A DNA stretch of 32,494 nt, taken from NCBI GenBank assembly GCA_017453745.1, contig JAFTEH010000071.1, forward strand, positions 1 through 32,494, written 5' to 3'. Positions 14,348 through 22,236 of this stretch are shown piece by piece. Positions within the stretch are counted from its first letter, which is position 1. Every line of letters starts with the position of its first letter. The notes below the pieces were generated by a model, which was not told the DNA's origin, made no database searches, and worked only from the letters and a program-made list of their open reading frames with translations. The position numbers were made by a program, and so were the translations under genes. Source of the DNA: Spirochaetaceae bacterium. Lineage in GTDB: Bacteria; Spirochaetota; Spirochaetia; Treponematales; Treponemataceae.

Positions 14348-16348
14348 CTATCCAAACGATGTTAATTCTTCTTCCTTATTTATATTTTCTTTTGCAAGTT
14401 CAAAATATGTTTTATTTAGTTCAAAACCTAAGCCTTTAAGTTTGTTTTTTTTACACCAAACTAATGTTGTACCAGAACCTAAAAAGGGGTCGAGCACATA
14501 GCGATTTTTTCTTACAAAAGGTTTAAGTATATCTACAAGCTCATAGGGATATGGAGCGGTGTGCTTATATGTGTTTTCACCATTACAGTTAATTTTTATC
14601 ACTGGTGTAATTTTTTTTACATCACTTAATACTTTTGTTTCAATACCTTTTTTGAAGATAAAAATATGTTCATAGCAATTTATACATTTTACATACCCGG
14701 TATTTCGGTTCATAGTAGAATTTCGTTTTGATTGCACTTCACCTTTATCCCAAATAATATTACCAACAAGATTAAATCCAGATTTTTCAAAAATCAAACA
14801 AGATAAAAAACCCAACTGCAATCTTTTCTTAGACATGTTTGATTCAACATACACATTATCAGCATTGACAATATCGCCGATGTTATACAAATAATATCCA
14901 CCATCACACAGTGCATGATGTACGCCACTTGCATTTTTTTGCATATCAATAAAATACATAAGCATATTTGACCACTGTGAATATTCACGAGCATTATAGT
15001 ATGGCGGTGAAGTTATTGCAGCACCTATTTGGTTTTGTGCATACAGGAAAATATTTTCAGTCGAGTTTTCATTTAAAATTTCAATATCATTTTCTAATTT
15101 CCTACGCGTGAAGTCAGTCGTTAATAGCTTTATCTCATTATCAATTAACTGAGCAATTTTAGAAAACAAAATTACTATTGGTGCTTTTTCAAAATCAATA
15201 TTATGTTTAACATTGTTAGAGGCTTTATAGTAAACAACTCTTCGCTCATTTTTATTTTTTATATCTAGTTTTTTTGAAATACAAATTGTTTCATTATCAT
15301 AAGCATAATATGATATAAGCATTTCGTAAATATCATTAGAAATAGAAAAAATATCTCGCCGCCACTTTGAATAAAGCGTTTCAGATATTTTATTTTCTTT
15401 TTTGTTTTCGCACAATTTAAAATACCTATATGTACTGTATTCATCAAATCTTTTACCACGCCCTGATTTACTTCGCTCACTACAACTTGGATTTTTACAT
15501 TCATAACTTCTCAAAAACATTTCAGGAAATGAATTACCATTTTGAATTGTTGACATACATGCTGGACAAGGAACTGGATTTAAATCAAGTTTTATTTTTT
15601 GAAAAGTGAGAATAATATCATCTTGATTTTCACTTATTAAGCAATCTTCGAACTTAAAACCAGTGGAAATAGTCGAATAAAAATCTAAAGCCAGTTTTTC
15701 ATTATCATTATTTTTAAATCGCTCATTTAAAAATAAAGTTAATTTTTGAATTTGTTTTTCTTGCTTAAAAGGGAAAAATTTATCTTTGTATTGAATAAAA
15801 TTTTCACAATAAATTCCAATCTTGTACAAGACTTTCCAAGTTACATCATGATTTTGTTTATTAAAAAGTTTTCCATGCAATTTAAAAATAAAATAACGAT
15901 AGTTTTCTAATCTATCATAAATATCTGCTATAGTTTTAAAAATATTTTGGCAAGAATAATTATCCTCTACAAAATTATCTTGAGTATAATCATAGATAAA
16001 AAGTGAAAATTCAGATTGTGATTTACGCTTTAAGTTAAAATAGTTTAGCCACTCGCTTGTGTTGTCTTGTAAAACCTGAGACTTTGTATGTGAATGACGC
16101 TCTAAAACAGAGTTAATAATTTGCTCTGAACGGTAGGTCTTACAGCGTAAAATAAAAGAGTTTAATACATTAAGTTTATCCGTTTCAGTTGCTTGGTATT
16201 GTGGAAAAGGTGTAAGTTTAGTCGACTTAAGGTAATCAGTAATTCCATAATAATAATATTTCCGTAAATTATTTCTTTCGTTTTGATTTAAGTGCAAATT
16301 AAATATATGCAAGGCTTCGACAAAGTTCTTATCAAAATAGCGATTCAT
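14348..16348 (-). CDS. DNA amino-methyltransferase (N4-C or N6-A), beta class
   Basis: This 666-residue methyltransferase modifies an exocyclic amino group in DNA using S-adenosylmethionine. Catalytic motif IV (SPPYYNA) is near residue 446 and the AdoMet-binding motif I (DPFLGSGTTLVW, followed by GFELN) is near 617. IV before I is the beta-class order. SPPY is more typical of N4-cytosine enzymes, but N6-adenine cannot be excluded. A treble-cysteine region (CPACMS, then CKNPSCSER, near 255-290) looks like a zinc ribbon. The N-terminal ~250 residues are unfamiliar and probably form the target-recognition part. I start it at the ATG at 16348; an in-frame TTG at 16357 is less likely. There is no ribosome-binding site. 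Its ATG overlaps the TGA of a short upstream ORF. Confidence 0.85.
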   Translation of the reverse strand: MNRYFDKNFVEALHIFNLHLNQNERNNLRKYYYYGITDYLKSTKLTPFPQYQATETDKLNVLNSFILRCKTYRSEQIINSVLERHSHTKSQVLQDNTSEWLNYFNLKRKSQSEFSLFIYDYTQDNFVEDNYSCQNIFKTIADIYDRLENYRYFIFKLHGKLFNKQNHDVTWKVLYKIGIYCENFIQYKDKFFPFKQEKQIQKLTLFLNERFKNNDNEKLALDFYSTISTGFKFEDCLISENQDDIILTFQKIKLDLNPVPCPACMSTIQNGNSFPEMFLRSYECKNPSCSERSKSGRGKRFDEYSTYRYFKLCENKKENKISETLYSKWRRDIFSISNDIYEMLISYYAYDNETICISKKLDIKNKNERRVVYYKASNNVKHNIDFEKAPIVILFSKIAQLIDNEIKLLTTDFTRRKLENDIEILNENSTENIFLYAQNQIGAAITSPPYYNAREYSQWSNMLMYFIDMQKNASGVHHALCDGGYYLYNIGDIVNADNVYVESNMSKKRLQLGFLSCLIFEKSGFNLVGNIIWDKGEVQSKRNSTMNRNTGYVKCINCYEHIFIFKKGIETKVLSDVKKITPVIKINCNGENTYKHTAPYPYELVDILKPFVRKNRYVLDPFLGSGTTLVWCKKNKLKGLGFELNKTYFELAKENINKEEELTSFG

Positions 16349-16437
16349 CTCAAACAAAATATTAAAAAAATTTTAGTTTCAATTTTTTGAGACACAAGAG
16401 ATTTTGCTATATGTAATTTTTCATCAAAAATCGACAT
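16345..16437 (-). CDS. Possible leaderless 30-residue ORF coupled to the methyltransferase
   Basis: An ATG at 16437 lies 6 nt after a TATAAT box (16449-16444), so transcription would start at or next to it. The frame encodes 30 residues beginning MSIFDEKLHIAKSLVSQKIE and stops with a TGA that overlaps the methyltransferase ATG (ATGA). The methyltransferase itself has no Shine-Dalgarno site, so its translation may depend on ribosomes finishing this ORF. No family is recognised. It could regulate methyltransferase level, be a decayed remnant, or be chance in AT-rich DNA. Confidence 0.4.
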   Translation of the reverse strand: MSIFDEKLHIAKSLVSQKIETKIFLIFCLR

Positions 16438-16443
16438 AGTCAC

Positions 16444-16472
16444 ATTATATCAAAAAACAAAAAAATTTTAAA
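16444..16472 (-). promoter_or_regulatory. Promoter of the restriction-modification operon
   Basis: TATAAT (16449-16444) has a weak TTTAAA (16472-16467) 17 bp upstream on the minus strand. The first downstream ATG is only 6 nt away. Confidence 0.5.
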
Positions 16473-16562
16473 GATTATACTTACCCACTAGCCCAGAAAT
16501 CCGGTTTTCTCACCATTTTTATAGGCTCTTTTTCGTATCTTTTTTTATGTGCTTTTCGCTCA

Positions 16563-17189
16563 CTACTTGCCGTCAGGGAAACTGGTAAACTGGCTGCGTT
16601 CAACTTTAGGATAGCCGTATTTTGCTTTTGCATCTGCGAGGGCTTTAATCATAAAACTCATGTTGCGTGCAAGGTTTCGCATAGTCTGAAGCCCCTCAGC
16701 ATCTTTTTTTACATCTTCTGCTGTAAAGCCGTGTACTTGGTTCCAGTATGTTGAAGAGGCTATTGGCATGCCACTTATGGTAAAATACTTATTGAGTACA
16801 TCAAAACTTGCAGTATTACCACCTCGCCTACAACTCACCACAGACGCTCCGACTTTCATGTGCTTAGAAAAATGGGTACTGTAAAAAAGCCTATCCATAA
16901 ATGAAAGGATGGTGCCATTGGGTGAAGCATAGTAAACAGGACTTGCGATAACGAGGGCATCAGCAGCCTCAAACTTTGGAGCAACTTCGTTGACAAGGTC
17001 ATCAAATACGCATTTAGCAGTTTTGTGACAGTGGTTGCAGGCTATGCAGCCACGAATGTCTTTTGAACCTACTTGAATGAGTTCAGTTTCAATGCCTTCG
17101 CTTTCAAAAACGGTTATCATTTCGTCAAGAGCCGTCGCCGTACAACCTGACTGATGCGGGCTACCGTTTAATAAAATAACATTACTCAT
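16563..17189 (-). CDS. Iron-sulfur flavoprotein / NADPH-dependent FMN reductase family
   Basis: This 208-residue protein has a flavodoxin-like fold. The phosphate-binding loop of FMN is NGSPHQSGCTATAL at residues 7-20, and the second flavin region is ASPVYYASPNGTILSFMDRLF. Between them is a compact cysteine motif, CIACNHCHKTAKC (C-x2-C-x2-C-x5-C), at ~49-61. That is the 4Fe-4S pattern of Isf-type iron-sulfur flavoproteins, which mediate electron transfer and oxygen or peroxide reduction in anaerobes. I chose Met at 17189 because GGAGG lies 7 nt upstream; the frame is open for nine more codons. It is monocistronic, with promoter TTTACT-17-TACAAT upstream. Confidence 0.88.
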   Translation of the reverse strand: MSNVILLNGSPHQSGCTATALDEMITVFESEGIETELIQVGSKDIRGCIACNHCHKTAKCVFDDLVNEVAPKFEAADALVIASPVYYASPNGTILSFMDRLFYSTHFSKHMKVGASVVSCRRGGNTASFDVLNKYFTISGMPIASSTYWNQVHGFTAEDVKKDAEGLQTMRNLARNMSFMIKALADAKAKYGYPKVERSQFTSFPDGK

Positions 17190-17236
17190 TATCAAACCTC
17201 CGATGTGTTGACGCATTTTCGACTAAGAACAGTGCT

Positions 17237-17265
17237 ATTGTAACGATTTCGATGATAAAAGTAAA
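17237..17265 (-). promoter_or_regulatory. Promoter of the iron-sulfur flavoprotein gene
   Basis: On the minus strand, TTTACT (17265-17260) and TACAAT (17242-17237) are separated by 17 bp, about 48 bp upstream of the chosen start codon. Confidence 0.55.
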
Positions 17266-17384
17266 GTCGGTGCATTAAATCATGTTACATCTTATCAGAA
17301 AAAATGATGAACCAAGTAAAAATCTCACACAAAAAAATAAGCAGGAACTCAAAAGAAAAAAGAATGCTCTGGATGCGGTGGTTT

Positions 17385-17650
17385 TTAAAAAGTTTTTCCT
17401 AGTAAATATTCCCAAGTTTCTACAGGTAAATAAGTTTTTGCTTCGGGTATTTCGTCAGCACTTGTAATTATTTTATAACCACATTTAATATAAAAGTTAG
17501 TTACCCATTCATACATCTTTAGTGATTTTACTAAAATAAGGGACCCTTGCTTTTCAAAAACTAAGTTTTCAACAAAGTCTAAAAGCGTTTTACCAAAACC
17601 TTTATTTTGCATGTCCTTTAATAAAGAGTATATCTTTATCGACTTGACAC
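17385..17650 (-). pseudogene. Truncated GNAT acetyltransferase
   Basis: About 87 codons encode the C-terminal half of a GNAT N-acetyltransferase. The acetyl-CoA-binding segment is visible (LLKDMQNKGFGKTLLDFVENL, with the Q-x-x-G-x-G/A loop), then the last strands (YEWVTNFYIKCGYKII). The N-terminal half of the domain is absent. Upstream of about 17650 the frame runs into the promoter and start of the divergent hydrolase gene and no longer resembles GNAT. It has no start codon or ribosome-binding site of its own, so I treat it as a remnant. Confidence 0.75.
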
Positions 17651-17672
17651 TACGGTTTAAATGACATATAAT
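17644..17672 (+). promoter_or_regulatory. Perfect consensus promoter, leaderless
   Basis: TTGACA (17644-17649) and TATAAT (17667-17672) with a 17-bp spacer are an exact sigma-70 consensus. The hydrolase ATG is only 7 nt beyond the -10 box and has no Shine-Dalgarno site, so the transcript probably starts at the initiation codon. Confidence 0.75.
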
Positions 17673-17679
17673 AACCAAC

Positions 17680-18709
17680 ATGAAAATAGAAGAATACGGA
17701 AAAGAGCATGACAAAACAATACTGATGTTACACGGTGCGAACTTTGTACATTGTTTTGGAAGGCAATATGTTTTGTCAAATCGGTTTCATATAATTGTGC
17801 CACATATTATGGGTTTTGGCGATGAATCAGACAGAACATTTGATACTGAAACTTGTGTGAGTGAGTTGGCGGATTTCATACAAGGTCTTGACAAAAAAGT
17901 TTTTTTAGTAGGCTTTTCGCTTGGAGCACAACTTGCCTGTAAACTCATTTCAGAGTATCTGCATCTTTTTTATTCTGCTATTAGGGCACCTCGAAAAACA
18001 TCAGTTTTTCGAGGTAACTTTGAAAATGCGATGTTTTTTGCCTTGCAATTTCAAGGCAAAAAACTCGACGGCAATCTCTAAAAATTCATGAAAGTGAGTT
18101 TTTAGAGATTGCCTATTGTTGTTAGTCCTTGGTTGGTGGGGAAAACTGAAGGTTTAAAAACAGCACTGAAATAGGCGTGCCGTTTTTAAACGCCGAGTTT
18201 CTTCCTTGAACTTACTTGCAATAAAGAAACTCGCTTTATTAAAATGTGCGCATTATGCGCACGCAATGCAACAAGTCCCAAAACTGATGTTTTGCTCCTT
18301 GTTGCATTGAATAGAACCTTTACTCGCGGAAGCGACAAACATAAATATGAAACAACTTACCGCATTAAAGAAAAAATGGCTTTGCTCGCTTATCGGAATG
18401 ATGAATGGACTTCCGAGTAGCAAGCGAAAAGAATTTGTCAAGCACATGCAACTTGTCAAGACAGAAACTATTCAGCGAGCAGTGAATAACGGCATTACGC
18501 TTGAAACGCTTCCAAAATTTTCGCACATTTCTTTTCCCATTGTCGCATTGGCAGGTAGCAAGGAGCAAGAGGAAATTATTTCAAGTGTAAAGCAGATAGC
18601 TGAGCTCAATCCACACTGCCGGTATGAAATTTGGGAAAAGGCTAGACACAATATTCCTCCAGTATTTGCGAGCAGGTTTAATCGCTTGATATGCGAGTTG
18701 GTGCGGTGA
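17680..18709 (+). pseudogene. Alpha/beta hydrolase interrupted by a hairpin element
   Basis: The first part (17680-17981) encodes an alpha/beta hydrolase N-terminus: oxyanion-side LHGANFVHCFG, GFGDE, and nucleophile elbow VGFSLGAQLACKL. Homology-like sequence stops at HLFYSAI (~residue 101). After ~331 bp of hairpin DNA the protein resumes in another frame at 18311 with IEPLLAEATNIN and continues to ICELVR at 18709, including an acidic turn (FPIVALAGSKEQEE) and a likely catalytic His in KARHNIPP. Removing 331 bp restores one frame of ~233 codons, a normal size for the family. An ATG at 18347 could in principle express the C-terminal half, but that half lacks the nucleophile. The gene is presumably inactive, though its promoter is still perfect. 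Confidence 0.85.
17982..18312. mobile_element. 331-bp seven-hairpin insertion element
   Basis: The element starts TAGGGCACCTCG and fills the break in the hydrolase gene. Seven consecutive hairpins nearly tile it: 17988-18015 (12 bp), 18033-18064 (13 bp), 18070-18113 (15 bp), 18152-18191 (10 bp), 18194-18233 (10 bp), 18246-18262 (7 bp) and 18264-18309 (12 bp plus an inner 6-bp stem). Stems differ in sequence. There is no transposase, no terminal inverted repeat, and at most a 2-bp AT target duplication. A related element lies at 23862-24018. Confidence 0.7.
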
Positions 18710-18844
18710 TTGATGATAAGAGAAGTGAGAAATGCGAGACCGCTTGTGTATGCGAGTACTGTCAATACCCTGTTATTTTTTTGTACTTCCCAAAACCGTT
18801 GCAATAATGTATAATAACAATACATAATTTTCTAAGGAGATACG
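18710..18844 (+). promoter_or_regulatory. Spacer with -10 element of the following membrane-protein gene
   Basis: TATAAT at 18810-18815 lies 30 bp before the next gene, which has AAGGAG at 18833-18838. No good -35 box is seen at 17 bp. Nothing else is recognised in the spacer. Confidence 0.4.
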
Positions 18845-19510
18845 ATGTTGTTACGATCAAAAAATGTAAGCCCTGTCATATCATATAAAAATTTACGGCG
18901 TGTTATTGGGATATTTGGCATATTGCTACCGCTCGTATGCTATCTTAATGGTATTTTATTTGCGTCTACACCGTTACAGCCCTCAATCAGTGCATATTAC
19001 TATACGAATGCAAGAGATTTTTTTGTAGGTTTACTCGTTGCGGTTGGACTATTTTTAATGACATACAAAGGATACGAAACCATAGATATTGTAATTTCGA
19101 CAGCAACAGGTATAGCAGGTATCGGTGTTGCAGCCTTTCCCTGTACGCCTCCAGATAACATACTTATAAAAACCGGAATATTTCAATTACCATCGAATAT
19201 TTCAAATATTATACATCTGATATGTGCAATAATTTTCTTTTTGTTGTTAGCAGTCAACTCGATATTTATATTTACACTGACAGACAAAACAAAGCCACCG
19301 ACAGCGAATAAAAAGAAAAGAAATATTATCTATATTATATGTGGCTGTGTCATTCTTGCAATGATGATATTGTTATTAATTGTCATGCTCGTTCCAAGTC
19401 TTATACCATTTATAGGTATTGTATTTGTGCTCGAAAGTATCTGCCTTGTTGCTTTTGGTATATCATGGCTCGTAAAAGGCGAAACATTATTTAAAGACGA
19501 AAAAAAATGA
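18845..19510 (+). CDS. Six-helix membrane protein of unknown function
   Basis: This 221-residue integral membrane protein has six predicted helices: ~20-40, 62-78, 83-100, 117-142, 158-180 and 183-207. The loop after helix 1 contains LQPSISAYYYTNARDFFVG, and the region after helix 3 has AFPCTPPD. I have seen this general pattern (S-x-YYYT-x-x-RDFFVG) in uncharacterised membrane proteins but cannot name the family or function. AAGGAG lies 6 nt before the ATG. The gene stands alone, between the broken hydrolase and a broken SUMF1 lipoprotein gene. Confidence 0.8.
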   Translation: MLLRSKNVSPVISYKNLRRVIGIFGILLPLVCYLNGILFASTPLQPSISAYYYTNARDFFVGLLVAVGLFLMTYKGYETIDIVISTATGIAGIGVAAFPCTPPDNILIKTGIFQLPSNISNIIHLICAIIFFLLLAVNSIFIFTLTDKTKPPTANKKKRNIIYIICGCVILAMMILLLIVMLVPSLIPFIGIVFVLESICLVAFGISWLVKGETLFKDEKK

Positions 19511-19789
19511 TGCATAAATAAAACTATCCGAAAAAATTCTGTGTCTGCTTGTATGCGAATATGATTTGATAGAATGGTATGCAAGAATAGTTGTTTTTAT
19601 ATTCATTAATTGTTAAGTTTTATAGAAGAAAATCTTTGCAAGCTAATGATTTTTCAAGCCACATAAAAGTTCGTTCACCTTGAGCAATACTACTTTTACC
19701 ATTGCATGATTACCGATACGGCACTAGGATTTCTTAATTTCTTTTTCTTTAAGAAATAGCATCTACCGTTTTTGTAACTATTTTAATAA
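19511..19789. other. Gene-free spacer
   Basis: No gene is supported. A small hairpin is visible at ~19731-19757 (TTTCTTAA paired with TTAAGAAA across a T-rich loop). It has no clear T-tract and may weakly terminate the upstream gene. No convincing promoter for the SUMF1 gene is seen, although TAATAAT occurs near 19784-19790. Confidence 0.4.
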
Positions 19790-19807
19790 TTGCCCATTCA
19801 ATATAGT

Positions 19808-20761
19808 ATGAAGCGTATTTTTTTTATATTTGTGACGCTCGGTATGATGTCGCTACTATCCTGCTCACATATCGTGGATAGCATGGATAGCGAAAAGCCC
19901 GTTGCTACACAAATAGCAGGGACCAACTTTGTTGAAATCAGTGCTGGAACTATGGAGCTAGGGTACGTGCGTACCAGTGGGATTCTGTTCCCTACATCTT
20001 ATTATGATCCGTACTTCGTAACGCTGACTAGGGCTTTTCAGATATGCAATCACGAAGTGACACAAAGTGAATGGCAAACGATTATGAGCAATAACCCAAG
20101 TTATTTCCAAGGTGATGATGAGGGCAAGAAAGTTACCCTAGTCGAAACACAAGAGTTACGCCCTGTAGAGAGGGTAAGTTGGTATGATGCAATAGTTTAC
20201 TGTAACAAACTTAGTATTAAAGAAGGCTTAGAGCCATGCTATACTGTTGAGGGGGTTAATTTTTCGACATTGAAATACGAAGATGTTCCAACGAACTATG
20301 ATAACAAGTGGAATCTTGTCACATGCGATTTTTGCAAAAATGGGTACAGGCTTCCAACTGCTGCAGAATGGGAGATTGCTGCTCGTGGTGGTTTGACAGG
20401 CGATGTGTATCCTGGAACTGTGAGCGTGAATAAATTAGATGCTTACGCCTGGTATGGAAGAAATAGTGAAAACCGAACGCATGAGGTCAAAAAAAAGCAA
20501 CCGAATGGATATGGTTTGTATGATATGGGTGGTAATGTACTGGAATGATGCTGGGATTGGGGTGGTGCAGGTGAGTATAGGAAGACCGCAACTGATCCAA
20601 CAGGACCATATATACCATATTCCTTCGACCGTATGGTACATGGGAGTTATTGGGGCGATGAGGACCACCTCTGTAAAGTTTACCGCATATCGAGTGATCC
20701 CTCTTACTATCGCCACTGGGCAGTAGGCTTCCGCGTGGTAAGATCGGTCGTAGTAGACTAG
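19808..20761 (+). pseudogene. SUMF1/formylglycine-generating-enzyme-type lipoprotein with internal TGA
   Basis: A lipoprotein signal (MKRIFFIFVTLGMMSLLSC, Cys ~19) is followed by a SUMF1 domain: FVEISAGTMELG, FQICNHEVTQSEWQTIM, RPVERVSWYDAIVYCNKLS, GYRLPTAAEWEIAARGG, GLYDMGGNVLE. At 20546 a TGA replaces the codon where this family has Trp in the conserved GNVWEWCWDW block. The same frame then continues with CWDWGG to the normal C-terminus (GSYWGDEDH, AVGFRVVRS) and a TAG at 20759-20761. Length with readthrough is ~317 residues, normal for the family. Such spirochaete proteins are surface or periplasmic and usually lack the catalytic Cys pair. The start at 19808 is preferred over a TTG at 19790 because it begins the signal peptide. 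Nonsense mutation or sequence error is likeliest. Confidence 0.85.
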
Positions 20762-21027
20762 TTTATTTTAATCTTGCGCTATGCGACGATAATGATTAGT
20801 CCGCTATTTCTAGAAGCGTACATGTCCGCCTTGTCATAGGCTCTAACGGCGGTTAACAAAAAACTAAAAAATTATAGGTATACTGATGAGTGAGGTTCGA
20901 AAAAATTGTGTTTTGCATGATGTACATTATAACAAATCTGCACAAAAATTTATAGAGGGGTATTTTTGATAGCTTAATCAAGACAAAACACATTTTTAGA
21001 CCGCATTCCCGAACCTCTCACTTCTTA
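20762..21027. repeat. Long imperfect inverted repeat between convergent genes
   Basis: Arms at ~20884-20915 and ~20981-21027 pair through GTGAGGTTCG with CGAACCTCTCAC and through AAAAATTGTGTTTTG with CAAAACACATTTTT. An inner hairpin sits at 20942-20968 (CAAAAAT with ATTTTTG). The structure begins right after the stop of the radical SAM gene on the minus strand and may end its transcript. A smaller hairpin (CCGCC/GGCGG) lies near 20830-20856. No gene is seen. Confidence 0.6.
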
Positions 21028-21897
21028 TCACCATAAATCTAACTGAACTGGATTTTCTTTTGTTTCAAATGTATTAAGATATTTAAAAATTTCTTCGTTG
21101 TTATGGATAATACCATTTGCTTCGCACATTTCATGAAATATGTTCATCAACTCGCTGTTTCGTTTGCTCGTAATAAAATAATTCTTTCCATATTCTTTTA
21201 AGTATTTTATCTTTAAGATAGGGTATAACTTGTCAAGTTTCTTAAAAAAATATTCCCGGTTCCCCTCACGAAGCGTTAGCCCCATTCCAAAACAAATAAT
21301 ACCATAGACTTTAGCTTCAATACAATAGTTTAAAATACCCTCTACGTTTTCTTTGGTATCGTTGATAAACGGCAAGATAGGACAAAGCCACACAACAGTC
21401 GGGATCCCTAAACGGTGTAGCTCCTTTAAAACCTCAAAGCGCCTATGCGTCGTACAGACATTCGGTTCAAGTTTTTTACACAAAGTTTCATCATAAGTCG
21501 TTAGTGTCATTTGCACAACGCATTTTGTTTTTTTGTTTATCGCTTGCAATAAATCAATATCACGCAAGACCAAATCAGACTTTGTTATAAGCGTAAATCC
21601 AAAGCCATAACGCTCAATCAACGCTAAAACTTTTCGCATAAATTCAAGTTCCCTTTCAAGAGGAATATACGGGTCAGTCATCGAGCCGGTTCCAATCATG
21701 CATTTTTTTTGTTTTCGTTTTAAAGCACTTTCTAATAACTCAACTGCATTTTCTTTTACTTCAATATCTTCAAAATCGTGCGACATTCGATAGCAAGCAC
21801 TGCGTGAATCGCAATAAATACAACCATGCACACATCCACGATAAATATTAATTCCATTCTTTGAAGATAGTATCCCTTTAGCCTTGACACAGTGCAT
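21028..21897 (-). CDS. SPL-family radical SAM protein
   Basis: This 289-residue radical S-adenosylmethionine enzyme has the cluster motif CVHGCIYC (C-x3-C-x2-C) at residues ~22-29, preceded by GINIYRG as in the spore-photoproduct-lyase-like subfamily. Downstream, GTGSMTDPYIPLE (~69-81) and TKSDLVLRD (~104-112) match the SPL-like barrel; these proteins are abundant outside sporulators and mostly of unknown reaction. The C-terminal KENPVQLDLW tail is also typical of that group. It is complete. The ATG at 21897 lies only 6 nt after a -10 box, without a ribosome-binding site, so the mRNA is probably leaderless. DNA repair is possible but not shown. Confidence 0.88.
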   Translation of the reverse strand: MHCVKAKGILSSKNGINIYRGCVHGCIYCDSRSACYRMSHDFEDIEVKENAVELLESALKRKQKKCMIGTGSMTDPYIPLERELEFMRKVLALIERYGFGFTLITKSDLVLRDIDLLQAINKKTKCVVQMTLTTYDETLCKKLEPNVCTTHRRFEVLKELHRLGIPTVVWLCPILPFINDTKENVEGILNYCIEAKVYGIICFGMGLTLREGNREYFFKKLDKLYPILKIKYLKEYGKNYFITSKRNSELMNIFHEMCEANGIIHNNEEIFKYLNTFETKENPVQLDLW

Positions 21898-21903
21898 TAG
21901 GTT

Positions 21904-21932
21904 ATTGTAACGGGAATATCTAAAACCGTCAA
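21904..21932 (-). promoter_or_regulatory. Leaderless promoter of the radical SAM gene
   Basis: On the minus strand, TTGACG (21932-21927), a 17-bp spacer and TACAAT (21909-21904) lead to an ATG after only 6 nt (AACCTA). Confidence 0.65.
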
Positions 21933-22079
21933 GTCAGGTTTTTCTGAAATTTCATGGACAGAAAGACATACTTTATTTAAGAAAGTTATAAGTTTCGTAC
22001 AGTTCTTTGGTAGGCATGATTTTGAAATTTCACATATACGGTATTTTGAGTTAAGCTTAATATAATTCAATATAAAACC

Positions 22080-22108
22080 TTGACAATATTGATAAGAGAT
22101 GATATAAT
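22080..22108 (+). promoter_or_regulatory. Perfect consensus promoter upstream of the AAA/TOPRIM gene
   Basis: TTGACA (22080-22085), a 17-bp spacer and TATAAT (22103-22108). An ATG lies 6 nt downstream (22115) and opens only six codons (MHDECV, stop at 22133-22135). Two more TTGACA hexamers follow near 22143 and 22170, the second with a weak CATAGT 17 bp later. Confidence 0.7.
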
Positions 22109-22236
22109 ACGACTATGCATGACGAGTGCGTATGATTTTATATTGACAGTTTTGCAGTATAAAATAGCATTGACAAACACGGAGGGAATTATCATAGTCG
22201 TAAGTTCATTACGCTGTAAAGAAAAGGGGGTAAGAA

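Noticed and set aside
17282..17467. 61-codon frame opposite the GNAT remnant
   Set aside because: Its 3' half is antisense to recognisable GNAT sequence and its 5' half is low-complexity Lys/Asn; no domain.
18264..18309. Integron attC site in the hydrolase insertion
   Set aside because: The long imperfect palindrome is suggestive, but the conserved RYYYAAC/GTTRRRY boxes are not present at the ends, and no integrase lies in the window.
20546..20548. TGA as selenocysteine or Trp recoding
   Set aside because: The aligned residue in the family is Trp, not Cys, and other genes here stop normally at TGA (for example at 4574 and 21028), so nonsense mutation or error is simpler.
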